Shown here piece by piece: positions 28,676 to 36,371 of a stretch of DNA of 64,000 bases (position 1 is the first letter of the stretch; each line of letters starts with the position of its first letter). Under the pieces are notes generated by a model, which was not told where the DNA came from, made no database searches, and saw only the letters and a program-made list of their open reading frames with translations. The position numbers were made by a program, and so were the translations under genes. Source of the DNA: Vibrio celticus (GTDB lineage Bacteria; Pseudomonadota; Gammaproteobacteria; Enterobacterales; Vibrionaceae); contig NZ_AP025463.1 in the NCBI RefSeq assembly GCF_024347335.1, forward strand, positions 2,108,001 through 2,172,000, written 5' to 3'.

Positions 28676-28692
28676 ACTAAGCAATCCTTAGT
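28676..28692. promoter_or_regulatory. Operator copy 2 of the XRE regulator, overlapping a probable -10 element
   Basis: A second ACTAAG-N5-CTTAGT. It overlaps TATACT at 28673-28678, a plausible -10 box for the rightward operon, so binding there would block transcription. Confidence 0.7.
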
Positions 28693-28715
28693 TTTTGGTT
28701 GGTGTAATTTTGGAA

Positions 28716-29246
28716 ATGAAACGGGCTCGAAGAATTAGTGCTGTCATGCACAAGTTATTGATAGAAAATGGGTTAGATGGATTCACCGTGCTAGAAGCGA
28801 GAGATTTGTGGCTATCCCTTGATAATGTGGACTCCAATTCTGCCGAAGCTCACAAAAAGGTGTACCGAGCAATTTTTCACTTTGAAAAGAAAAGTTGGTT
28901 GCGAAGTGAGGGCTCAGGCCGGAAAAAACGCTACTTTCAAACGCAACAATTTAAAGAGTTACATAACAATGTAACAACGAATAACCAAGCGGATATGAAG
29001 CCTAAAGTACCCATTCAAAACTATTCCATTTTAAGCAATGAACGTAACGAATATAAGGGCGAATTGGAAATAATACTTGGGGAGATTGACGAGTATCAGT
29101 CGATCGTATCTCGATTTCCTGAGCTAGAGAATAAACTGGCCCCTTTGCATCAAGAGGCTAAAGAGCGCGCCGCTTTATTGCTCGGAAAAGTGAACGTTTT
29201 AACAAAGGTTCTTAATACTCTCTATGAAGGAAATGAACAGTGTTAA
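28716..29246 (+). CDS. Winged-helix / coiled-coil protein of the helicase operon
   Basis: 176 residues from ATG 28716; in-frame TTG codons at 28695 and 28710 are alternatives, and the ribosome site is weak in all cases. The first 90 residues look like a winged helix (FTVLEARDLWLSL, KVYRAIFHFEKKSWLRSEG, KRYFQT). The C-terminal half is a long helix or coiled coil (ELEIILGEIDEYQ, LENKLAPLHQEAKERAALL). I do not recognise the family. Its stop overlaps the helicase start by 7 bp, so the two are translationally coupled and probably form a complex. Confidence 0.75.
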   Translation: MKRARRISAVMHKLLIENGLDGFTVLEARDLWLSLDNVDSNSAEAHKKVYRAIFHFEKKSWLRSEGSGRKKRYFQTQQFKELHNNVTTNNQADMKPKVPIQNYSILSNERNEYKGELEIILGEIDEYQSIVSRFPELENKLAPLHQEAKERAALLLGKVNVLTKVLNTLYEGNEQC

Positions 29247-30619
29247 GGAAGTGGCAAAGTGAATGCTCTGACAGAGCGTTGAAAAAATATCAATCCAACT
29301 GCTCCCATTTCTTTTGCCAAGCTACACCTGGAGCAGGTAAGACAGTGCTTGCCGCTAATATTGCGTCAAGGTTGTTACAAAGTGACATGGTAGACCTTGT
29401 ATTGTGCTTCTCACCATCGTTGACGGTTTCTGATGGTATAAAAAGAACCTTTTCGTCGAGACTTAAGTGTACGTTTAATGGTGGCATGGGATCTGTCGGG
29501 CAATCTTTAACATACCAATCTATCCAATTCCTCAATGACGAATTTTGGCAAACATTGCGAAATCACAGGGTCTTTGTTGTCTTTGATGAAATACACCATT
29601 GCTCTGGCTCTGAGGTTGAAAATGCGAACATTTGGGGGCAGCAAGTTCTCACTAAGATTCAAGGGCTTGCTACTTTTACCCTCGCACTTTCAGGTACACC
29701 GTGGCGTTCAGACTCTTTACCCATTGTGATGGGTGAGTACAGCGACCCAGACGGACAGCTTCTTGTCGATTACCAATACACTCTTAAACAAGCTATAGCT
29801 GATGGTGTTTGTAGAACGCCCAAAATCGTCTTGGTTGATAATGAACACTTGTCTGTTAGTAGTAGAGAAAAAGTCGAATCCTTTTCATCAATATTAGAGA
29901 TGCTTAAACAGACAAAAGCATCCTACCAGAGTGTTATTCACAACCAAGAGGCGATGGAATATCTACTCGGTTTAGGATGTGAGCAGCTAGAAAAAGTACG
30001 TCTCAGATCACCCAATGCCGGTGGGCTGATTGTTGCAGCTTCGGTTCAACATGCGCAAACAATCAAAGAGATACTATCTCAAAAGTTTGGGCAAACCGTT
30101 GCTATCGTCACTTATCGACATGAAGAGCCGCTAGCAGAAATAGAGCGTTATCGACAAAGCGACGCACAATGGATTGTTAGTGTAGGTATGATCAGTGAGG
30201 GTACTGATATTCCGCGCCTTCAAGTATGTTGCCATATGAGTTCAGTCAAAACTGAATTGTATTTCAGGCAGGTGCTCGGACGAATACTTCGTGTGAATAA
30301 TACAATAAACCAACAAGCGTGGTTATTCACTTTTGCAGAGCAAAGCCTGATTGAGTTTTCTGAAAGGATTGAACAGGATATTCCTGAGTCTCGTCTCTAT
30401 GTAAGTATGGGGAAACCTATCGAAACAGAGTTCTCTGGTCGACGAAATAGCTTAAGTGTCGCGCCTCCGCTTGAGCCCCAAAACAGCGCGAGAACAACAG
30501 TATCTTGGGAAAGCAGTACAGAAAGTTCAAATAGTCTCTATGGAGCATTAGGAATGTTTGATGAGCTTCGACTTGGGGCATTTAAGCAGAGAGTGATCTC
30601 GGCTTTCTCTTCCATGTAA
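29240..30619 (+). CDS. SF2 DEAD/DEAH-type helicase (ResIII-like)
   Basis: 459 residues from GTG 29240, with GAAGGA upstream. An N-terminal LRKWQSECSDRAL resembles a Q-motif. Walker A is ATPGAGKT (28-35), motif II is VFDEIHHC, motif III is LSGTPWRSD, and motifs V-VI are GMISEGTDIPRLQ and FRQVLGRILR. No nuclease domain is fused. The last 80 residues are Ser/Arg-rich and unassigned. Helicases of this shape are found in phage-defence and mobile-element loci. Here it is coupled to a winged-helix protein and sits behind an XRE regulator. Function of the set is unknown; a nucleic-acid remodelling or defence role is inference. Confidence 0.85.
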   Translation: MLRKWQSECSDRALKKYQSNCSHFFCQATPGAGKTVLAANIASRLLQSDMVDLVLCFSPSLTVSDGIKRTFSSRLKCTFNGGMGSVGQSLTYQSIQFLNDEFWQTLRNHRVFVVFDEIHHCSGSEVENANIWGQQVLTKIQGLATFTLALSGTPWRSDSLPIVMGEYSDPDGQLLVDYQYTLKQAIADGVCRTPKIVLVDNEHLSVSSREKVESFSSILEMLKQTKASYQSVIHNQEAMEYLLGLGCEQLEKVRLRSPNAGGLIVAASVQHAQTIKEILSQKFGQTVAIVTYRHEEPLAEIERYRQSDAQWIVSVGMISEGTDIPRLQVCCHMSSVKTELYFRQVLGRILRVNNTINQQAWLFTFAEQSLIEFSERIEQDIPESRLYVSMGKPIETEFSGRRNSLSVAPPLEPQNSARTTVSWESSTESSNSLYGALGMFDELRLGAFKQRVISAFSSM

Positions 30620-30723
30620 TTGAAGAAACCATAGGCTACATTTTCACTAAAGGCACATTGGGGAGGCCAGAATGAATTACTTTGCAGAGGACCCCTTCTA
30701 GGTAATGTAAACCTGGAGGGCAA

Positions 30724-30918
30724 ATGAAACAGCTAAAACAGCAGTACCGAGAGCGCATTAAATACCAGCGCCAACACCTTTTGGATCTTTATCCGAGCGT
30801 TCGTAGTGGAACCCACAAGCACTTTTCTACCAAGCAGGAAAAGAGCTATTACTTTCTTCATAAGATTGAGTGCAGAGAGTACCCAGTTAAGCTGCGCGCA
30901 CGCGAGGAAGAGCATTAG
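30724..30918 (+). CDS. Small basic hypothetical protein
   Basis: 64 residues, strongly basic with many Lys, Arg, Gln and Tyr (KQQYRERIKYQRQHLLDLYP). ATG 30724 has GGAGG four bases upstream, a real translation signal. It follows the helicase by 104 bp and precedes the only terminator of the cluster, so it may be the last gene of the operon. Not a family I recognise. Confidence 0.6.
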   Translation: MKQLKQQYRERIKYQRQHLLDLYPSVRSGTHKHFSTKQEKSYYFLHKIECREYPVKLRAREEEH

Positions 30919-31016
30919 CTAACCCATGGGACGACTACCCGTCTTATGTGTATGGCCTAGCAAAAAGTTGGAAGTATAACTCGAAGCGCCAAAACCAATA
31001 CTACCGATAACCCATC

Positions 31017-31044
31017 AAAGCTCTCAATTCTGGAGAGCTTTTTT
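31017..31044 (+). terminator. Rho-independent terminator closing the helicase cluster
   Basis: AGCTCTC (31019-31025) pairs with GAGAGCT (31033-31039); a T run follows. Confidence 0.85.
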
Positions 31045-31256
31045 ATGCGATGTGCTCTCTCAACTCGAAGCCTAATTATTAGTAATACCATAGTGTTATT
31101 AGGTTTAAGTTATTGACTTTAATTACTAATCCTTTGTAGTTTACGCGGGTGCTTCTTAAGTGATTACCCACATCGCAAGTTGCGATGCGCAGGTTGCGAT
31201 GTGAAGTTAAAACCACCTGAAATATTGCTTTCTGTAAGAAGGGGCATACGTGCTTC

Positions 31257-31332
31257 TGATTAACACACTATAGGGGCAGACTATTGTGTTGACTGCGCGA
31301 AGCGACACACTTTTGCCCCTAAACGTTTAGAG
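31257..31332. other. Large imperfect hairpin, possibly attC-like
   Basis: Outer AAC/GTT elements (GATTAAC and GTTTAGA) enclose AGGGGCA/TGCCCCT, TGTGT/ACACA and CGC/GCG stems with unpaired bases between them. The layout is like an attC site, but the core motifs are poor matches. No T run on either strand, so it is not a standard terminator. Confidence 0.35.
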
Positions 31333-31352
31333 CATAAGAAACTATCAATAGA

Positions 31353-31544
31353 TTAATTTGTGTGTAAGCCTGTTGCACCAGTTTTTTTAGTCCCAGATAC
31401 GACAAAGCCACAGGCAATGCCTATGGCTTTGTAAACAGCTACAGAATGTTTGTCATTCAAAACGAAGAGGGAGCACATTCTGTGTGCAGCGTCGGGTGTT
31501 TTATCACCAAAGTATATGGAAGGGAAAGCACCTAGACTTATCAT
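31353..31544 (-). CDS. Possible small hypothetical protein
   Basis: 63-residue minus-strand frame from ATG 31544, with GAGG four bases upstream of the start, which is the main support. The composition (FVLNDKHSVAVYKAIGIACG) is protein-like, and an inverted repeat lies inside the frame. It ends 20 bp from the hairpin at 31257-31332, the layout of a minus-strand integron cassette. Unrecognised, and it may be spurious. Confidence 0.35.
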   Translation of the reverse strand: MISLGAFPSIYFGDKTPDAAHRMCSLFVLNDKHSVAVYKAIGIACGFVVSGTKKTGATGLHTN

Positions 31545-31928
31545 ATGTCCTCGGTGGTCTGCTTTGCAATTAAGCCAAGTTCAATTCGATACAATTACTT
31601 CTGGCCAGACAGTAAATAGTACATCCAAGAAAAAGCAGGGATACCCGAGGCTCTCAACGTTAGTTTAAAGCTAAGAACTGTATGTGGCAAGCTTGCTTCT
31701 GCCCCAAAGTGAGCCTCCACTTACTGAAGCGTTGCAAATTGAATCTATATTAATGTCATAGAACGATTAAGTTCGTTTTGGGACATTTGTTAGGGAAAGG
31801 GGGGACCTCAAAAAAACACAATAAATTTGAGACTACAACTGGACAACTTTGGATCTTGGCGACTACTTTGGTAGAGGAGCCAAATTGTGTCGTATTGGAT
31901 AATAAACCCTTTGTTAGGAATCTATCCC

Positions 31929-33170
31929 ATGCAACGACACGGAAGTTTTGCGAGACTGCTCGCCTTTAACATCATTATTCTTTTCGGCTTTATGACCCTT
32001 ATCGGGTGCTCATCGACTACAAACACTAAACCTTTCTTGGCCTTTCAGAACTCAGCCGAATCCCTTAGAGATGGTTCAGATGCGGCGATAGATTTATTGA
32101 TCCCAATGACCGCAGCGCGTTTTGAAGCTGACAAAAGCTCAACAATGGCTCAGTTTATGGACGCTCATGAAATTATAGTGGATAAGACTAAGGGAACTGA
32201 TGTAATTGAAAAGGCGCCTCTCTATCTTGAACAAGAACGCTTCAAGCTCGGTCTATATGAAATGAACAACACGATGGTTGGCTATGCTAATGTGTTGCTT
32301 ACATTGTCAGGTAAGGATGCCATGAGTGAGGATGAGTTTACTAAAAAGGTCAATGAACTCAATGCGAATGGCTTTGCTGCTTATCTTGCACTTAAGGGTG
32401 AACCCAAAGATGAAAATGCTCATTCACAAGCGGCAGAGAACAGCGGCATATTTTCGACTGCTGCGGTTCTAGCGTTCGATATCTATCTCGAAGGCAAGAA
32501 GGACTCAGAATTGATTGCTGCGTTGGAAGAGAACCAGAGCCAGATAGAGTTGTTTTCAGGTAGTTTCATCAGTGCTATTGGGGTGATAGAAGTTAGCCTG
32601 GAGAATGAATACAATCAACGTGTCGGCACTTTTTCAGATCTATTTGTTGAAAGTCGGAGCGCTGCGACGAAACAGTACATGGCGCTCAACCGTACATATT
32701 ATGCCCAACTTAACAGTCTCAAGGCGCTTCGTCACTCCGCAGAATCGTTCCCCAAAGCTCATTCTCAATTGGTAACAGCAGTAAAATCACCGGGCGAACC
32801 CATGACTGCTGTACTAACGATGATGAACTACGGTAAGCAATTGAAGACGATCGCGGATGACGCGAAAAAAACCAATGAACAGCTATTACTCGAGCGCAAC
32901 TTGGAGCCTGCACAGGCACAGGTGGACGTTTTGAACGCAGAGTCAATCGCGGCAAATCATGAGTATGCCAAGGTGCAGGTACAAGCAGTCGCTGCACGAA
33001 TAGCCGCTGATTCTAATCCTAGCGATGTTGAGAAGACCAAAGTCGCTGGGGAGCTAGAGAAGAAAGCACTAGATTTGAAGGTCGTTGCCGAACAGAAAGC
33101 AACGGCAGCACAAAAGATGCGCGAAGCAGTCGATGCGCTTATAACCGCTTCAGCGGCCACTTTGAACTGA
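31929..33170 (+). CDS. Hypothetical lipoprotein, helical
   Basis: 413 residues from ATG 31929, with AGGAA eight bases upstream. The signal peptide ends in the lipobox LIGC at about residue 28. The mature protein is mostly helical and rich in Ala, Glu and Lys, with coiled-coil segments near the C-terminus (NAESIAANHEYAKVQVQAVA, then KKALDLKVVAEQKATAAQKM). No enzymatic motif visible. It is followed after 26 bp by a small helical cytoplasmic protein in the same direction, so the two form an operon. Lipid-anchored in the inner or outer membrane; role unknown. Confidence 0.75.
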   Translation: MQRHGSFARLLAFNIIILFGFMTLIGCSSTTNTKPFLAFQNSAESLRDGSDAAIDLLIPMTAARFEADKSSTMAQFMDAHEIIVDKTKGTDVIEKAPLYLEQERFKLGLYEMNNTMVGYANVLLTLSGKDAMSEDEFTKKVNELNANGFAAYLALKGEPKDENAHSQAAENSGIFSTAAVLAFDIYLEGKKDSELIAALEENQSQIELFSGSFISAIGVIEVSLENEYNQRVGTFSDLFVESRSAATKQYMALNRTYYAQLNSLKALRHSAESFPKAHSQLVTAVKSPGEPMTAVLTMMNYGKQLKTIADDAKKTNEQLLLERNLEPAQAQVDVLNAESIAANHEYAKVQVQAVAARIAADSNPSDVEKTKVAGELEKKALDLKVVAEQKATAAQKMREAVDALITASAATLN

Positions 33171-33196
33171 TACCTGTATATTAAGGAAAGCGCACT

Positions 33197-33592
33197 ATGG
33201 ATCTAGTAAAGAAAAAGCAGCTGATTAGCGACATGAATGATGCTTACTCCAAATTAAATTACATCGTGGTCGATCTGTACACGGTTTTAGAGGATGCAAA
33301 AAAAGAGCAGGATGCAGACAAGGCCAAAAAGATGGCTCAAGCGAAGCAAGACCTCATTACAGTGAAGGGTAAGCGCACCGAACTAGGTAGCGCGATTGAT
33401 GAATTGATTGCAAGTACCATGCGTGATTGGTTGCTAGATGCTAAAACGATTACGGCGGGTATCAAGACTTCCACGTCCAAACTCAATCAGATCGAGAAGA
33501 ATATTGAGCAGCGCAATCAAGTTGCAGACAACGTTATTGGCGTGTTGGGTGTGGTCGATGACCTTGTTAGTCTAATCGCTAAAATCGTTTAG
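33197..33592 (+). CDS. Hypothetical helical protein, partner of the lipoprotein
   Basis: 131 residues, no signal peptide, almost entirely predicted helix (LEDAKKEQDADKAKKMAQAK, then KLNQIEKNIEQRNQVADNV), ending in a hydrophobic VIGVLGVVDDLVSLIAKIV that could insert in or touch a membrane. AAGGAAAG lies before ATG 33197. It lies 26 bp after the lipoprotein gene. No known family recognised. Confidence 0.7.
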   Translation: MDLVKKKQLISDMNDAYSKLNYIVVDLYTVLEDAKKEQDADKAKKMAQAKQDLITVKGKRTELGSAIDELIASTMRDWLLDAKTITAGIKTSTSKLNQIEKNIEQRNQVADNVIGVLGVVDDLVSLIAKIV

Positions 33593-33906
33593 GTGTGACA
33601 GCACAAAGTAAGATAGCCGTCAATGACGTTAGAAAAGGACTATTATTTGCTATATCAATACTCCGCAAGAATGGAGACAGTTGAGCGCAGCATTAAGGGT
33701 GGCATTTTTAATGATCCCAACAGCCATCCGCATGTACTTGGTATCACAATATTTTAGGCTGATCCGTCAGCTTTGGCCATGCATTTGGTGATTTTGGACC
33801 CATTGCTGAAATCGCTTAACAGGTAATCTTCACGGATCCAGTCCTGATGCTTGGCCGATACCAAAACTCTACTGCGAAAAGTGAATCCCTTATTGTCGAA
33901 GACAAA
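33593..33906. other. Spacer between the lipoprotein operon and attC, no gene seen
   Basis: About 310 bp with only short frames (for example ATG 33671 to TAG 33757 without a ribosome site). Confidence 0.5.
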
Positions 33907-33999
33907 ATATGACAAGTCATTTTAATGGAAAGTTAACAGTTGGCCGTCGATTCGCTATTATACGGCAACCATTAATTTCCACTTAATGAGGCGTTGATA
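33907..33999 (+). repeat. Integron attC site abutting an IS110-type element
   Basis: The left arm TCATTTTAATGGAAA...GTTG-G-CCGT and the reverse complement of the right arm TCATTAAGTGGAAA...GTTG-CCGT match along nearly 30 bases. Extra single bases occur on one side only, the extrahelical-base pattern of attC. The outer cores read TATGAC (degenerate) and GTTGATA. The IS starts right after the right core. Confidence 0.6.
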
Positions 34000-35551
34000 T
34001 GACCCCCACTGTCAATTAAAAACGTAGAAGTTTCTCTCCTGTATTATCAGAGCTTTTCTTGTTGCTTAGGGGATAGTGTTACCGCATAGATGAAGCAAGT
34101 AATGTCGTCGGTTCTCATGCTGATATACGTGGATTGCTCATCGTTTGATGAGTAGAGCCTACCTTACTTGTTCCGTCGTGGCACCTGTCTTCAGTCTATG
34201 CTCGTGGTTCAAAATAGCCGAAGCTATATTGCCGTCCTAACGCCGTCGGTGTTTGTGCCACTCCCGATGCTTTATCCAATGCGATAACACTAATTCTTTC
34301 TTCATGCCGGTAATCGAGCGATTCGAGTTTTAGGATCCACATCGCTGACGACAACTTCACGAGCAATCGCCCAGATGTAAGCGATCATCTCTCTAGCGAT
34401 GGCGACCACAACGACATTTCGGTGTTTACCTTTTTGTAGCAGTCGTTGGTAACGACGACATAGCCTTTGCTGGGCCTGCCAAGCGATATCGACGATCTCT
34501 TTAGGCAGTCCTTCTTGCCTTAGTTGGAGCTCTACAGAGATGTTCGCTTTGTGCTTATAGGTATGTGCGCCTTCGACCAGCAACCGTCTGGCCCGACTGT
34601 TGCCACACTTTGTTAAGCTGCCACGACGAGTTTTACCTCCACTAGAGTTTTCAGTTGGAACGAGTCCGAGGTAAGCCATAAGCTTTCTTGGATGATCAAA
34701 TCGTCGTAAGTCACCCAGTTCGGCTATTGTGCCGAGTGCTACGAGTAACCTGACGCCACGCATAGCTTGAATGGCTTTCACCACAGGATAGTATCGCCAG
34801 TTTTTGACCTGATGGAGTAGTTCATTATCGAGTCGTTGAAGCCGTTGCATTCGCTCATTGATGGTAATGATCATCTCTTGTAAAACGATTTGCTGACTAT
34901 GATGAGGAAGAATGAGGTCGGTTAGCCACCGTAGATGCTTTTTAGACCAGTTATCATTCACCGTCGCTTGGATATTATTGCGAAGAAGAAAGCCTTTGAG
35001 TTGGAATTTTGCGTCTTTGAGATCTTTCATTGCGGTTTCTCTGGCACGCGAGAGGTCTCGAATGGCTTCATCTTCTGCTTCCGGTACATAGATGGGTGTG
35101 AGCTCTTCGGCTTTTAACAGCTTGGCGAGCTTTGCAGCGTCTCGTTTGTCGGTTTTAACTCTATCGCCTGGTTTTTAGGTATAAGTGATGGAGCGACGAC
35201 ATAGCAGCAGTGTCCAAGGCTCGTCATCAAGCGATAAGTCCAGTAACCACATGGTCCTGCTTCATAAACAAAGTGCAGAGTGGCTTTGGGATACTTAGAT
35301 TGCAGCTGTTTGGCCAATTTAATCAACGCGGACTTATTCGATTTAATACGGCCAAGGTGTAGTGGATTTGCCCCACGATGTTCTTGTAATACAGTGACTT
35401 GAATAAATGACTTATGCGTATCTAAGCCAATAAAAATTATGCTATCTTTATTCATGCTAGCCTCCAAATTTAGTTGTTTGACGCACTAATTATGGCTCTG
35501 GCTTTAAGCTAACCCACGATATTGGAGGCTAGCACCTTTCGTGGGGGTCAT
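33999..35551 (-). mobile_element. IS110-family element C with GACCCCCAC subterminal repeats
   Basis: Inverted repeats ATGACCCCCAC (33999-34009) and GTGGGGGTCAT (35541-35551) bound a frameshifted transposase, with a 300-bp non-coding left end. It is unrelated in detail to copies A and B. Its position directly beside an attC core fits the known habit of IS1111-attC elements of targeting cassette recombination sites. Confidence 0.8.
34302..35455 (-). pseudogene. IS110-family transposase, frameshifted
   Basis: The N-terminal frame from ATG 35455 has FIGLDTHKSFIQV and FVYEAGPCGYW but diverges at LIPKNQAIEL. The expected continuation, PKKPGDRVKTDKRDAAKLA, lies one base out of frame. A single base missing from the five-A run at 35172-35176 (plus-strand T) explains this. 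The C-terminal frame, down to 34302, has MRGVRLLVALGTIAELGD and LMAYLGLVPTENSSGGKTRR with the conserved serine. Confidence 0.88.
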
Positions 35552-35577
35552 TATGTCTATGCCATAGGAGAATTATA

Positions 35578-35793
35578 GTGGAAGAAAAAGCAAGAACAAC
35601 GATTGCTCTATCCATTGTTGGCCTGTATGCAACTGTAGTCCTAGTTATGTTGTTCTGGTCTCTTTTTCATACTGATGGTGATATTTCCGCTTTCTTTGAA
35701 AATTTGAACAAAGCGAACTTCCTGCTTGGCCCGGTTGGTTTCGTTATGGGCTACTACTTCAAGAACGGGGAGAGTAACAATGAAAATCTTTGA
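35578..35793 (+). CDS. Small two-helix membrane protein of the cassette
   Basis: 71 residues from GTG 35578, with AGGAG upstream. Two membrane helices (ALSIVGLYATVVLVMLFWSLF and FLLGPVGFVMGYYF) are separated by an acidic loop. Its 3' end overlaps the lipoprotein start by 14 bp. Unrecognised family; similar small proteins with the same closing GFVMGYYFK occur beside many mobile elements. Confidence 0.75.
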   Translation: MEEKARTTIALSIVGLYATVVLVMLFWSLFHTDGDISAFFENLNKANFLLGPVGFVMGYYFKNGESNNENL

Positions 35794-36247
35794 TTCAATA
35801 TTGTTGCTATTGCTGGTTGCTTACTTATCTGGCTGTGCAGGTCTGGCTGTAAAAAATTCAGACCCTTTTGAGCTTCAATTTGAGCCGATAGCAAGTGCTG
35901 GTGGCAGCAAAAGTGAATATTTATCTAAAGCCATGCGCACATTAGAAGATTCCGGATACTCTGTAACTCCAAGTGAGGTTTTTTTTACGGCGACTACCTT
36001 ACCAAAGAAGCTGGGGACCCAACGCTGGAGAGCAAATGGAGAAAAGTGGCGCATCCAATATCAACTGAGCATCCAAATAATCGAAGATGACAATGACACG
36101 CTGTATTGGAAATTGAGTCACAAAATCATAGGTAAACGGTCTGGTCGAGAACCACGACTTTTCTACCCAGAAGATTTTGAAGTGACTGAAGAAATGATCA
36201 ATGTAGTACATCAAAAAATGTCCATTGCGTTTAGGCGTCAGGCATAA
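35780..36247 (+). CDS. Small lipoprotein, integron cassette gene
   Basis: 155 residues from ATG 35780 (GGGGAG upstream). Signal peptide with lipobox LSGC. The mature protein is beta-rich with no known catalytic motif (FEPIASAGGSKSEYL, RWRANGEKWRIQYQLSIQI). The stop codon TAA at 36245-36247 lies inside the left core of the attC site, the hallmark of an integron gene cassette. It is coupled by overlap to the membrane protein before it. Confidence 0.8.
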   Translation: MKIFDSILLLLLVAYLSGCAGLAVKNSDPFELQFEPIASAGGSKSEYLSKAMRTLEDSGYSVTPSEVFFTATTLPKKLGTQRWRANGEKWRIQYQLSIQIIEDDNDTLYWKLSHKIIGKRSGREPRLFYPEDFEVTEEMINVVHQKMSIAFRRQA

Positions 36248-36300
36248 CAAGGCAAGCAAGAAGGACGCGCTAAAGCGCGCCTCTTCTTGCGGCGTTAAAT
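36242..36300 (+). repeat. Integron attC recombination site (59 bp)
   Basis: Left core GCATAAC (36242-36248) and right core GTTAAAT (36294-36300, a full GTTRRRY) enclose an imperfect palindrome: GCAAGAAG..CGCGC, loop TAAA, GCGCG..CTTCTTGC. Size and layout match the short attC sites of mobile cassettes such as aadA. The preceding gene stops inside the left core. Confidence 0.8.
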
Positions 36301-36371
36301 GTGATCTGTTCCATTCACGCAGGACACCAAGTTAATGACTTTCCATACCTGTAATTATTCATGAATTGCTA

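Larger units (their letters stand above)
31045..31928. other. Long intergenic stretch with hairpins and doubtful ORFs
   Basis: About 880 bp between the helicase cluster and the lipoprotein gene. It holds the attC-like hairpin 31257-31332, an inverted repeat at about 31401-31432 (ACAAAGCCA/TGGCTTTGT), one possible minus-strand small gene and a hairpin near 31755-31790 (AATGTC/GACATT). Confidence 0.5.

Noticed and set aside
31755..31790. AATGTC...GACATT hairpin followed by GTTAGGG as an attC site
   Set aside because: The left core has no AAC, the arms are short and the centre is mismatched.
33671..33757. Short frame METVERSIKGGIFND in the spacer before attC
   Set aside because: Only 28 codons with no ribosome site; cannot be supported.
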